Made by a program: the position numbers and the translations under genes | The notes under the pieces: generated by a model | The model's input: only the letters and a program-made list of their open reading frames with translations | What the model was told of the DNA's origin: nothing | The model's database searches: none | Part shown: positions 26,406 through 35,730 of the stretch, piece after piece | Layout: the number at the start of each line of letters is the position of its first letter | Position numbering within the stretch: the stretch's first letter is position 1 | Assembly: GCA_903835255.1 (NCBI GenBank) | Contig: CAILMI010000029.1 | Span: 1-64,000 of the forward strand | DNA: 64,000 bases | Direction of reading: 5' to 3' | Origin: an uncultured Verrucomicrobia subdivision 3 bacterium | Lineage (GTDB): Bacteria; Verrucomicrobiota; Verrucomicrobiia; Limisphaerales; UBA11358

Positions 26406-27185
26406 ATGGCAACAGTTAATTCAAAAGCGCGCGCAACCCGTTGGAAAATCGGGGCTGTCTTGATGGTGCTGCTGGCGGCGACGCTTCTTGCCGGGGAAAC
26501 GCAGCGGAGGATTTATACGGCGCGCGCCGATGCGGAATTCCAACGCGCCCAGGCCCGATTCCGGGCGGCGCCGGACAATCCCACCAACGCCTGGCAGTTC
26601 GCCCGCGCCGCCTTTGAGTGCGCCGAGTTTGCCGATAGCGACACCCGGCGCGCCGGGCTCGCCGCTCAGGGCATGGCCGCCTGTCGGCAGAGTCTTGCCC
26701 GCGAGCCCCACTCCGCGGCCGCGCATTATTATCTGGCCATGAATCTCGGCCAGCAGGCCCGCACGGAATTCCTCGGGGCGCTCAAGCTGGTGCGCGAAAT
26801 GGAGAGGGAATTCAAGGCGGCGGGCGAGCTGGACCCGCACTTTGACCAGGCCGGCCCGGAACGGAATCTCAGCCTGATCTACCGCGACGCGCCGGGCTGG
26901 CCGGCCAGCATCGGCAGCCGGCCCAAAGCACGGGCCTCCTCCGAACAGGCTGTGAGCCTCGCCCCGGATTACCCCGGCAACTCCCTGAACCTGATCGAAT
27001 GCTATTTGATTTGGGATGAGGGCGCCGCCGCCCAACGCGAACTTCAGCGTCTGGACGCACTCTGGCCGGCGGCCCAGACCACTCTGGCCGGCGCCCGCTG
27101 GGAATCTTTCTGGGACGATTGGTCCACCCGCCGCCAAACTGTCCGCAGGAAAATCAGCCTGCTCTTTCCGCCTCGGTCCCCTTAA
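26406..27185 (+). CDS. Membrane-anchored tetratricopeptide-like protein
   Basis: The 259-residue protein has an N-terminal signal anchor (KIGAVLMVLLAATLLAGE), then helical pairs resembling TPR units: ADAEFQRAQARFRAAPDN, AAQGMAACRQSLAREPHSAAAHYYLAMNLG, and KARASSEQAVSLAPDYPGNSLNLIECYL. This fits a periplasmic scaffold or counting protein. It is divergent from the lipoprotein-hpnH pair with only 27 bases between starts, so they share a promoter region. The specific role is unknown. Confidence 0.78.
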   Translation: MATVNSKARATRWKIGAVLMVLLAATLLAGETQRRIYTARADAEFQRAQARFRAAPDNPTNAWQFARAAFECAEFADSDTRRAGLAAQGMAACRQSLAREPHSAAAHYYLAMNLGQQARTEFLGALKLVREMEREFKAAGELDPHFDQAGPERNLSLIYRDAPGWPASIGSRPKARASSEQAVSLAPDYPGNSLNLIECYLIWDEGAAAQRELQRLDALWPAAQTTLAGARWESFWDDWSTRRQTVRRKISLLFPPRSP

Positions 27186-27822
27186 GGCCAGCCCCAACTC
27201 CCCGACATGCGCGGCTAGATTTCCACCCCTGATTCCATCAGCGGCCTCTTCCAAACCCGCACTGCAACCCCAGCACCCGAAACGACTCCACAAATAGGGC
27301 AAGTCGGGCATGGCGCAGACGCTCCCAACGGAGTCTAAAAGCGCTATTGACGATGTGACGAACAGGGAATCGCCGTGTGAAAGCCTTCATCGCGCAACAG
27401 TAACGGCACGAGACGACGATGACACTGCAGTGGATTCGCGCCGAGTTTGAATCGTTCGCGCAGGCCGCGAAGGACATCATCCCCAACTGGTTTACCAATC
27501 CGGCAATGCGCCACGCCTTCGCGGATCGCGCTCGTCCGGTTTTTGAGGTGAACACCCAGGTCATCGAAGCCCGGCTCGACCGCGACGAAATTTGGCCCGC
27601 CTGTTAATGGGCGCGGACATACCGCGTCGTGTCTGGTCATGTAGTCGCCGCCAGGAACACGCATTGACGCTGCCCGCTTTTCCCAGCAAACTCATCCTTC
27701 CAATTTGCTTATGGGAAATCTCGCGAACATACATTTAGCCGTCGGCGAATCCGCCGAGCGGGCGAAACTTACAGAAACGATTATCGGCGCGGAAACGAAC
27801 TGGGGCATTTGAACTACACACC
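27186..27822. other. Left border of the defence cassette
   Basis: I find no supportable gene in most of these 637 bases. Frames at 27419-27607 (+) and 27344-27664 (-) lack recognisable motifs and overlap each other. The sequence shows no tRNA, integrase or clear direct repeat that would mark an insertion. The only candidate is the short ORF at 27711. Confidence 0.5.
27711..27812 (+). CDS. Possible 33-residue leader peptide upstream of the DUF499 gene
   Basis: An ORF too short for the track runs from ATG 27711 (MGNLANIHLAVGESAERAKL) to TGA 27810-27812, ending 10 bases before the DUF499 start. It has reasonable amino-acid composition but no known motif. It might be a leader, the relic of a lost first gene, or chance. 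Confidence 0.25.
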   Translation: MGNLANIHLAVGESAERAKLTETIIGAETNWGI

Positions 27823-30800
27823 ATGAAAACCGTTCGCGACGCCTGCAAACTTCAGCCCAATGCGCTGGCCATCAAACTCAGTGACCAGATCGAGCAGCTC
27901 GACGAACTGATCCAAGCCGAAGGCGACGGCACGGCCTTTTTTGAGAAGACGTTCATCACGGCCGGCATGCAGGAACTCATCAGCGAGGGCGTCGCCCGTC
28001 TCGCATCCGTTTCTTCGACGTCCACCTTTCATCTTAAGCAAGCAATGGGCGGCGGCAAAACCCATTTGCTCGTCGGCTTCGGCCTGCTCGCCAAAAATCC
28101 TGCCCTCCGTAAAAAATACTGCGGTGGTGATGCGAACGCGCAGATGTTCAACAGCGCCAAAGTCGCTGCGTTCAACGGACGCAATAGCCCAGCCACATTT
28201 TTTTGGGGCGAAATCGCCCAGCAACTCGGCAAGGCCGACGTGTTTCAGGAGTATTGGTCATCCGGCCCCAAAGCCCCGGACGAAAAAGCCTGGCTCAAAT
28301 TATTTGAGGGCAAGGACCCAATCCTCATATTGCTGGATGAAATCCCGCCCTACTTTGAAGACCTCGCCACGCGCCCCATCGGCGCGGGCACCGTGGCGGA
28401 CATCGCCACGCGGGCCTTCGCCAATCTCCTGACTGCCGCCGGCAAGAAGGCCAATGTCTGCGTCGTGGTCTCCGACTTGTTTGCCGCCTACCAGACCGGC
28501 GGCGCCTTGATTACCAAGGCCCTCGACAACGCCCGTCAGGAACTGGGTCGCGCCGAGCGCCCCATCACCCCCGTTGACCTCGCCGCCAACGAAATTTACG
28601 ACATCCTTCGCAAGCGCCTGTTCACCGAGCTTCCCGACAAAAACGCGATTGATGACATCGCCGATGCCTACGGTAAAAAATTGGAGGAAGCCTCCAAATC
28701 CAAAGTCGCGAATCGCGGCGCAGAGGCCATCGCCGACGAAATCGTCGCGACCTATCCGTTCCACCCCCGGCTAAAAAACGTCATCGCCCTATTCAAGGAA
28801 AACGAAAATTTCAAACAAACGCGCGGACTCATCGAACTCGTTTCGCGCTTGTTGCGCTCCGTTTGGGATCGCAAGACCAACGACGTTTTTCTCATCGGCC
28901 CGCAGCACTTCGATTTGTCCATTGCCGAGGTGCGCGACAAACTCACGGAAATTTCCGGGATGCGCGACGTCATCGCCAAGGACCTCTGGGATTCCCAGCA
29001 GTCCGCGCACGCCCAGATCATTGACCTCAGCACCGGCAAGGAATCCGCCACGCAGATCGGCTCGCTTCTGCTCACCGCCAGCTTGTCCACGGCCGTCAAC
29101 GCCGTGAAAGGTCTCACCACCGCCGAGATGGTCGAATGCCTCGTGTCGCCCTTACGTGAACCGTCCGAATTTCTTGAGGCGTTTCAGCAGCTCGAAGAAT
29201 CCGCCTGGTATATTCACCACACGCCGGAGGGCCGTTACTATTTTGACCGGCAGGAAAACCTCACCAAGTTGCTCCAAAGCCTGGCGCACGACGCGCCGGA
29301 AAATCAGGTGGACGATCTCATCCGCCATCGCTTGCGCGACATGTTCAAGCCCACGCGCAAATCCGCTTACGAGGAAGTCCTGCCGCTGCCGAAACTGGAT
29401 GACATCGCCGACAAAGTGCGCCGCAGCCGCGTCCTGCTCATCGTCAGCCCGGACTCGAAAGTGCCGCCGGAGGAAGTTCAGAAATTTTTCGACGGCCTCA
29501 GCCAGAAAAATAACCTGTGCGTGTTGACCGGCGACAAAACCGCCATGGGCAGTGTCGAAAAAGCGGCGCGGCAGGTTTACGCCGTGAACAAAGCCGACGG
29601 CCGCATCCCCAAGGAACACCCGCAGCGCGATGATTTGGAAAAGAAGCAGCAGAGCTACGAACAGGATTTTAATTCCACCGTCCTGAATCTGTTCGACAAG
29701 GTGTTGTTCCCCATCCAGCGCGCCGGCAAGCCGCCGCAGCTCGCCCCCAAGAACCTCGACATGGCTCGCGATACCAAGCTGCCGTTTGACGGTGAAGCGC
29801 AGGTGGAAAAAACCCTCACGTCCAATCCGCTCAAATTGTATCTCGATGTCGAAAAGGAGTTCGATCCTATCCGCGACAAAGCCCAGGATTTGCTCTGGCC
29901 GGAGAATCAGGATGAAGCCCGCTGGTCCGACGTGGCCGACCGCTACACCGAACAGGCTGGCATGAATTGGCTCCCGCCCAAGGGCCTCGATACACTCAAA
30001 TCCATTGCCTGCAATCGCGGCCTCTGGGAAGATCTCGGCAACGGCTACGTCACCAAGAAGCCGAAAAAGAAGAAAACTTCAGTTCAGGTGATAGCGGAAT
30101 CCGATCCCAATGATGCGGGTGAAGTCCGCTTGCGGGTGAACGCCCAGAACGCCGGCCCGGCTCCGCGCATCCATTTTGCCGAGGATGCCCCGGTCACCGA
30201 GAAAAGTTCGCTGCTCAAGGACCAGTTCCATACCACCAAGGCGCTCCGGGTGAATTTCCTTGTCGTGGATCCGTCCGGCCAGAACCAAACCGGCGACGTC
30301 GTCACTTGGTCAAACAAGCTCGTCCTTCGCAACAACCTCACTGAAAAAGGCGGTAAGCGCAGTGTTGAGCTGCTCGTCGCGCCCACCGGCAAAATCCGCT
30401 ACACCCTCGGCGGTGAGGAACCCCGTGAAGGCGCGCTTTACGACAAGCCGGTCGAGATTGGTAACGGCGAGGTGATTCTCCGCGCTTTTGCCGAGGCTTC
30501 CGGTCTGGAGGATAAAAAAGAGTTCCGTTATCCCGCCTTGGGCAAAAAAGGCGTGCATGTGGATGACGTCAAACCCGCCCGTCTGGTTTCCCGCACTGGT
30601 CGCAAACTCGACTCGCGCACCAGGACTTTTGATGGCCTCAAGCAAGCCGCTGAAAAATCCGCCACCTTCGAGGGCGTCATGGTCAATGTCGGTCAGGGCA
30701 GCCAGATGGTTGGCTTAACCGTTGGTGATATTCCGGTGTCGGCCCCGTTCATCCAGGGCTTGCTCGAAAAAGTCCTCTCGCTGGAAAAATTCGAGCCGAC

Positions 30801-30912
30801 CACGCCCGTCACCATGACCTTCCGCAAGGCGCACTTCAATTCCGGCCATGACTTGAAGGATTTTGCTGAAAAACTCGGCATGGAGCTGCATACCGGCGAC
30901 GTGGAACAATGA
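27823..30912 (+). CDS. DUF499 P-loop ATPase of the anti-phage cassette
   Basis: This 1029-residue protein opens with TVRDACKLQPNALAIKLSDQ, the characteristic DUF499 start. The Walker A is MGGGKTHLL (residues 75-83) and the Walker B is LILLDEIPPYFED (168-180). The middle has a winged-helix-like stretch (ATQIGSLLLTASLSTAV) and the C-terminal 250 residues are beta-rich, with an AlbA/ALBA-like or fusion module possible near the end. DUF499 ATPases are recorded next to DUF1156 methyltransferases, DUF3780 proteins and PLD-helicases in defence islands, exactly the order here. It overlaps the next gene by 4 bases (ATGA). It is probably an energy-dependent sensor or remodeller of the complex; the mechanism is not known to me. 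Confidence 0.88.
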   Translation: MKTVRDACKLQPNALAIKLSDQIEQLDELIQAEGDGTAFFEKTFITAGMQELISEGVARLASVSSTSTFHLKQAMGGGKTHLLVGFGLLAKNPALRKKYCGGDANAQMFNSAKVAAFNGRNSPATFFWGEIAQQLGKADVFQEYWSSGPKAPDEKAWLKLFEGKDPILILLDEIPPYFEDLATRPIGAGTVADIATRAFANLLTAAGKKANVCVVVSDLFAAYQTGGALITKALDNARQELGRAERPITPVDLAANEIYDILRKRLFTELPDKNAIDDIADAYGKKLEEASKSKVANRGAEAIADEIVATYPFHPRLKNVIALFKENENFKQTRGLIELVSRLLRSVWDRKTNDVFLIGPQHFDLSIAEVRDKLTEISGMRDVIAKDLWDSQQSAHAQIIDLSTGKESATQIGSLLLTASLSTAVNAVKGLTTAEMVECLVSPLREPSEFLEAFQQLEESAWYIHHTPEGRYYFDRQENLTKLLQSLAHDAPENQVDDLIRHRLRDMFKPTRKSAYEEVLPLPKLDDIADKVRRSRVLLIVSPDSKVPPEEVQKFFDGLSQKNNLCVLTGDKTAMGSVEKAARQVYAVNKADGRIPKEHPQRDDLEKKQQSYEQDFNSTVLNLFDKVLFPIQRAGKPPQLAPKNLDMARDTKLPFDGEAQVEKTLTSNPLKLYLDVEKEFDPIRDKAQDLLWPENQDEARWSDVADRYTEQAGMNWLPPKGLDTLKSIACNRGLWEDLGNGYVTKKPKKKKTSVQVIAESDPNDAGEVRLRVNAQNAGPAPRIHFAEDAPVTEKSSLLKDQFHTTKALRVNFLVVDPSGQNQTGDVVTWSNKLVLRNNLTEKGGKRSVELLVAPTGKIRYTLGGEEPREGALYDKPVEIGNGEVILRAFAEASGLEDKKEFRYPALGKKGVHVDDVKPARLVSRTGRKLDSRTRTFDGLKQAAEKSATFEGVMVNVGQGSQMVGLTVGDIPVSAPFIQGLLEKVLSLEKFEPTTPVTMTFRKAHFNSGHDLKDFAEKLGMELHTGDVEQ

Positions 30913-31484
30913 GCGAAAAACTTCAATTCGTGGATTTTGGTGCGCCCGACAAATTCGGCGCGCACCTGTTTCGCATCGAAATTCCGGCTGTGCGCACCGA
31001 GGGCGTTCGCATTGTGGAAGATTATGGGTATCGCGGCCAGGAAGGCGGCATCCCCAAGGATGAAGAACGCGCCGTCCTGAGCCGTCCGGCTTGGGCGGGC
31101 ATCGCGGACATCGCCCGGCGCGAGTTCAACGACCGCCTGAAAGCCGCCAAAGTCACCACCGGCCGGTGGCACAGCGGCACCAATCTCGTGGATCGGCTGC
31201 TCGGCAAAGAACTCTGTGTGCTCGCTTGGGCCGCAGAGACCGCGACCGACAACCAGCTTCCCGTGATTTGCAGCAAGTGGGCCGCGCTCCGCCCCGAGGA
31301 ACGCTGGTGGCTCTTTACCATGACCGTCGCCGAAGCCGGCCTGCCGGAAGACACCCAGCGCGGCTGGCGACGTGCCTTGTTTTTTGCGTTGTCGGACGGT
31401 GAGAAACCGCCGGAAGGCCGCAAACGCCGCCGCCCGGTCGAAAGCGACTTGTTCAGTCTTGCCCTGTTCAAAGCTGCACCATGA
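30909..31484 (+). CDS. DUF3780 domain protein of the anti-phage cassette
   Basis: The product is a 191-residue soluble protein. MSEKLQFVDFGAPDKFGAHLF and the later VDRLLGKELCVLAWAAE and KWAALRPEERWWLFTMT are features I associate with DUF3780, a family found between DUF499 and DUF1156 genes. No catalytic motif is visible. The tail is basic (EGRKRRRPVESDLF), so nucleic-acid contact is possible. It overlaps DUF499 and the methyltransferase gene by 4 bases on each side, implying strictly coupled synthesis and probably a complex. Confidence 0.82.
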   Translation: MSEKLQFVDFGAPDKFGAHLFRIEIPAVRTEGVRIVEDYGYRGQEGGIPKDEERAVLSRPAWAGIADIARREFNDRLKAAKVTTGRWHSGTNLVDRLLGKELCVLAWAAETATDNQLPVICSKWAALRPEERWWLFTMTVAEAGLPEDTQRGWRRALFFALSDGEKPPEGRKRRRPVESDLFSLALFKAAP

Positions 31485-34400
31485 GTCATTCCATCAAACC
31501 TTTTGCCCTCAAGGAAGCCCCGGCACTCATTGAGCGGCTTCTGCCCGTCCAGAAACTTTCCGCCGAGGTGTTCAAGGAGCGAAAAGCGGGCGCTGGACAA
31601 ACCCTTGTGCCTCTGGGTGCATATTGGAAAGGACGCAAGCCGCTCATCCTGAATAAAGCCTGCATTCTTGGTTGCCTCCTGCCGGCCACGGATAAACCCA
31701 AACGCGATCTTGAAATTTTCGAGAAGCTGATGGCCATGGATGACGAATCGTTCGTCGCCCGTTGGCCGCGTCGCGCCAAGCCCCGTGAAATTTTGGCAAC
31801 CCTGAGCATTGCGCGGATTGCCGATTATTTTAAATCGGACCCGCCCATGTTGCTCCCGCCATCGGCACCGGTGGATTGGTCCAAGCCGGAATTGGAAGAC
31901 GTGAAAGTTCAATGGTGCGACGAGTTCCTCGAGCGTCATGAATGGGAGAAGCTATACCCGAACGCCGACCCGTTAGATTTTAGCCCGCAGCCTTCAGCCT
32001 TGCTTTCTCGACGCCAGCTTGAAGTCCAGATGCTACCAAGAGACAACTACCGTAAACGAGTTGAGACAGCTAGTCGCCCTGAAGAAGTCATAGACACGGT
32101 TCACGTCCATATCTGGGAAGCCGTTAATGCTCACCTGGGCACAAATGCTCATTCGTTCCCGGAATTGATCGAGCAACTTGGCATGATGCGTTTTGGCCAT
32201 CGCCCACAGGTGGCTGATACGTTCAGCGGTTCAGGTCAAATCCCATTCGAGGCCGCACGTCTTGGCTGTGATGTATATGCCTCCGATCTGAATCCTGTGG
32301 CGTGCATGTTGACTTGGGCATCGTTCCGAATAGTTGGAAGCACTATTGATCAGCGCGCAGAGCAAGAGAACCAACAAGAAAAACTCATCAAAAAAGTTTT
32401 AGGGGAAATTGATAAGCTAGGGGTTGAAACGGACGGGCAAGGCTGGCGGGCTAAGGCATATCTTTATTGTGTTGAAGCTCGCTGCCCGCAGTCAGGCTGG
32501 ATGGTGCCATTGATACCCTCGTGTGTTCTTAGTTACGGCAAAAAGGCGATAGCTAATTTGATTCCGATTCCGTCAGAAAAACGCTACGACATCCAAGTTC
32601 ATTCGGGCGCCTCGGAGGATGAAATTCAGAGTGCATTGAAAGGCACAGTTCGTTCCGACGGACGCGGCAAGGACCCATATCTAATTCACAGCGTCAATGG
32701 CGTCGAGTATCGAACAAAAATCTCCACGCTTCGAGGCGATTACCGCAATTCTGATGGTAAAAACGGAAATAAGCTGCGTCTTTGGGAAAAATCTGAATTC
32801 AAGCCACAGCAAGATGACATTTTCCAAGAGCGACTATATGCCGTTCACTGGATGCGTCAGAAAATCGGTGGGAAAAAGTTTGATTATGAGTTCCGCACTG
32901 TTTCCGCCGAGGATGTGGAACGTGAGAAGGTAGTTGAAGGTTTTATATTTGAACACCTTAGAGATTGGCAGGATAAAGGTTGGCTGCCAGACATGCGTAT
33001 TGAGCCAGGAGAAAAGACAGACGAATTGATACGCACGCGAGGATGGACGTATTGGCATCATCTTTTCCCTGCCCGACATTTGATGCTTCTAGGGCTGATG
33101 CGAAAATACGGGGCTGACGCTAATTCGCTTACAATGTTTTCCCGAATTTTGAATTACGCCGGAAAACTGTGTATTTGGTCAACATCAAAGCCTGGATCAA
33201 GCAAGGCGGGTGAAGGTGGTAGAACTGGTGGCGGTAGCGACAACCCAGTAAATGTTTTCTACAACCAAGCACTGAACACACTTTTTAACTACGGATGTCG
33301 CGGAGCATTTCCTCTTTTGGAAATGTTCAATCTTGAGTTTGTTCCTTCGCCTTGCGCTGGGACGATGAAGGTAGCTTGCCACCAAGCATCTGAATTACCC
33401 ACTTCCCCAGATATTTGTCTCACGGATCCTCCCTACGGAGACGCTGTTAAATACGAGGAAATTCTTGAGTTTTTTATTGCATGGCTTAGGAAAAATCCGC
33501 CGCCAGAGTTCGCAGATTGGGTTTGGGACAGCCGCCGTTCGTTAGCTATCAAGGGAGAAGATGAAGACTTTCGACGCGGAATGGTGGCTGCCTACCAGCG
33601 CATGACCTCGTGTATGCCAGACAATGGCATTCAAGTAATCATGTTCACTCACCAGTCGGAAAGCATTTGGGCGGATATGGCGAATATCGTTTGGGCTTCC
33701 GGCCTCCAAGTCACCGCTGCGTGGTATGTTGTCACAGAAACGGAAAGCGCCCTGCGTGATGGTAGCAATGTGAAAGGCACTGTGTTGCTCGTTTTGCGAA
33801 AGCGAACCGGCGCTCTCAAGACCACTCGCGACGAACTTGCGTGGGAAATTCAAGAAGAAGTCGAAAAGCAAATCCGAGACCTCACTGGTCTAAATCAGGA
33901 AGCCAAGGGCCTTTACCGGGATGAAAACGTATTTGAGGACGCCGACATCCAGATGGCCGGTTACGCTGCTGCCCTGCGTGTGCTAACCCGTTACGCCATT
34001 ATTGATGGTCGAGATATGTCCACGGAAGCTATACGTCCCCGCGTGAAAGGTGAGACGACATTCGTGGACGGCCTCATCGCCTTCGCCGTTGACACCGCCA
34101 ATCAATGCCTCGTCCCGCAGGGAATCCCGGAGCGACATTGGAAGGAATATACCGGTGCAGAACGGTTTTACCTTAAGATGCTTGACCTTGAAGCTAGGGG
34201 GCTCAAGAAGCTCGACAACTACCAGAATTTTGCAAAGGCATTCAAAGTCCGCGAGTTTCACCCACTTATGGGCAGTCAGGAAGCAAACGAATCCAGACTC
34301 AAGACCGCTGTTGAGTTAGGCAAAAACGAAATGAGCGAAGGCTCGGAACTTCATTTATCCGTCCTTCGGGCCGTCCTCTACGCCATCATGGAACTCACGG

Positions 34401-34594
34401 GCAATATGGATAGCAATGATGTCCTCGCCCACCTCATCCTGAACGTGCCGGATTATTATTCCAACCAGACCCAGCGCGAGCGCGTCGTCGAACTCGCCGA
34501 TTACCTCGCCAAGAAACTGGAAATTCTTCGCCCGGACGAAGCCAGCGCCGCCCGCGTTCTGCGCGAGTTGGTAAAAAATCAGCGGCTTGGGTGA
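31481..34594 (+). CDS. DUF1156-containing DNA methyltransferase with compositionally foreign core
   Basis: The 1037 residues begin with DUF1156 (LKEAPALIERLLPVQKLSAE). The SAM site is ADTFSGSGQIPFEA (246-253 core) and the catalytic motif is LTDPPYGD (DPPY at 649-652), as in N6-adenine or N4-cytosine methyltransferases. Motif I before motif IV and a long insert between them suggest an integrated target-recognition region. Bases about 31980-33900 (residues 166-806) are AT-rich: sampled 60-base lines hold 38-43% GC against 60-62% at both ends of the same gene. It probably marks self DNA so the ATPase/helicase machinery attacks only unmodified phage DNA; that is inference. It overlaps the DUF3780 gene by 4 bases. 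Confidence 0.9.
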   Translation: MSHSIKPFALKEAPALIERLLPVQKLSAEVFKERKAGAGQTLVPLGAYWKGRKPLILNKACILGCLLPATDKPKRDLEIFEKLMAMDDESFVARWPRRAKPREILATLSIARIADYFKSDPPMLLPPSAPVDWSKPELEDVKVQWCDEFLERHEWEKLYPNADPLDFSPQPSALLSRRQLEVQMLPRDNYRKRVETASRPEEVIDTVHVHIWEAVNAHLGTNAHSFPELIEQLGMMRFGHRPQVADTFSGSGQIPFEAARLGCDVYASDLNPVACMLTWASFRIVGSTIDQRAEQENQQEKLIKKVLGEIDKLGVETDGQGWRAKAYLYCVEARCPQSGWMVPLIPSCVLSYGKKAIANLIPIPSEKRYDIQVHSGASEDEIQSALKGTVRSDGRGKDPYLIHSVNGVEYRTKISTLRGDYRNSDGKNGNKLRLWEKSEFKPQQDDIFQERLYAVHWMRQKIGGKKFDYEFRTVSAEDVEREKVVEGFIFEHLRDWQDKGWLPDMRIEPGEKTDELIRTRGWTYWHHLFPARHLMLLGLMRKYGADANSLTMFSRILNYAGKLCIWSTSKPGSSKAGEGGRTGGGSDNPVNVFYNQALNTLFNYGCRGAFPLLEMFNLEFVPSPCAGTMKVACHQASELPTSPDICLTDPPYGDAVKYEEILEFFIAWLRKNPPPEFADWVWDSRRSLAIKGEDEDFRRGMVAAYQRMTSCMPDNGIQVIMFTHQSESIWADMANIVWASGLQVTAAWYVVTETESALRDGSNVKGTVLLVLRKRTGALKTTRDELAWEIQEEVEKQIRDLTGLNQEAKGLYRDENVFEDADIQMAGYAAALRVLTRYAIIDGRDMSTEAIRPRVKGETTFVDGLIAFAVDTANQCLVPQGIPERHWKEYTGAERFYLKMLDLEARGLKKLDNYQNFAKAFKVREFHPLMGSQEANESRLKTAVELGKNEMSEGSELHLSVLRAVLYAIMELTGNMDSNDVLAHLILNVPDYYSNQTQRERVVELADYLAKKLEILRPDEASAARVLRELVKNQRLG

Positions 34595-34794
34595 GCAAAC
34601 AGATTGAAACATCATGCACCGCAACCCATTCCACCAAAAAGCTTTGGAATCGAATGCGAAGGGATGCAAAAAGGTGTTGATTTCCGCCGTGAACCAACCG
34701 ATAATTCCAGCACGTCTGAGTGAGATGCTATGCGCCTCATGCAGGGCCTTAGGGACCTGCCTTAGACGTTTTTTTATTCCCCGGGAGTCTTCTT
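34595..34794. other. Gap inside the defence cassette
   Basis: These 200 bases break an otherwise overlapping gene series. A short stem GCAGG/CCTGC at 34741-34760 is followed 8 bases later by a run of seven Ts, a weak terminator-like arrangement. No ORF is convincing. A new promoter for the DUF3800 and helicase genes may lie here. Confidence 0.45.
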
Positions 34795-35730
34795 ATGTAT
34801 TTTTGCTACCTTGATGAATCAGGCACGCCCCAATTAGGAGCGCAAACGTCACACTTCATTTTGTTGGGCATGGCGATTCCCGCCGCCGCCTGGCATCAAA
34901 AGGATCGGCGCGTGAATGTCATAAAGGCGCGCTATGGTCTGAAAGATGCGGAAATTCACACCGGCTACATTGCGCGCCGGTTTCCCGAGCAGGAACACAT
35001 CGCTAATTTTGAAAAGATGAATCCGACTCAGCGTCGGGCCGCAATGGCTCAGGAACGCAAAAATTCGCTGATCAAAGCCGCAGCCTTAAAAACGGGCGAC
35101 CGCCTGAAATCGCTCAAGAAACAATATGCGAAATCCGCCGACTACATCCACCTCACCCACGCAGAGCGAACCAAATTATTACAGGAATTAGCGGACGAAA
35201 TTGGTTCATGGAACGATGCCCGCTTGTTTGCCGAGGCGGTGGATAAAGTAACGATGCCACCAGGCGTCGATATTTTTGAAAAGGCTTTCGAACAGGTCGT
35301 CACCCGGTTTCACACTTTTCTGACCAAACGCGAAGGCGAGCGGGTGAAGCGGGGCGGCTCCTCTACGGGCATTTCTGTGGATAATCAGGGGCTTCTGATT
35401 CAAGACAACAATCAGACGGTCGCAAAAAACATCACGGCGTTGATGCGTAAGTTCCATCATCAGGGAACGCTCTGGGCCAAAGTGGACCGCATCATCGAGA
35501 CGCCGCTGTTTGTGGATAGCAGTCTGACCAGCATGGTTCAGATGGCGGATCTTTGTGCCTATGCCACACGCCGGTTTTTCGAAAATGGCGAGACAGATTT
35601 ATTCGACCGCATTATTGGACGGTTCGACCAGGCCGGTGGCAGAATCGTGGGTATCCGGCACTATGTGGGCGGAAAAAACTGCGCATGTAAAGTCTGTGCC
35701 GCCCATCGAGGACAAAAGAAAACGAAATGA
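34795..35730 (+). CDS. DUF3800 putative nuclease of the anti-phage cassette
   Basis: This 311-residue protein has the DUF3800 start MYFCYLDESGTP (Asp7, Glu8) and the late MVQMADLCAYATRRF with its conserved Asp, two hallmarks of this family, which is predicted to have an RNase H-like fold with acidic metal ligands. Between them lies a charged helical insert (about residues 70-130). The C-terminus (KNCACKVCAAHRG) has a short Cys cluster that may bind zinc. It overlaps the helicase gene by 4 bases, which ties it to the system. Nuclease activity is predicted, not shown. Confidence 0.85.
   Translation: MYFCYLDESGTPQLGAQTSHFILLGMAIPAAAWHQKDRRVNVIKARYGLKDAEIHTGYIARRFPEQEHIANFEKMNPTQRRAAMAQERKNSLIKAAALKTGDRLKSLKKQYAKSADYIHLTHAERTKLLQELADEIGSWNDARLFAEAVDKVTMPPGVDIFEKAFEQVVTRFHTFLTKREGERVKRGGSSTGISVDNQGLLIQDNNQTVAKNITALMRKFHHQGTLWAKVDRIIETPLFVDSSLTSMVQMADLCAYATRRFFENGETDLFDRIIGRFDQAGGRIVGIRHYVGGKNCACKVCAAHRGQKKTK

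Noticed and set aside
27344-27664. 106-residue - strand ORF before the defence cassette
   Set aside because: No motif, and overlapped by an equally weak + strand frame, so neither can be preferred.
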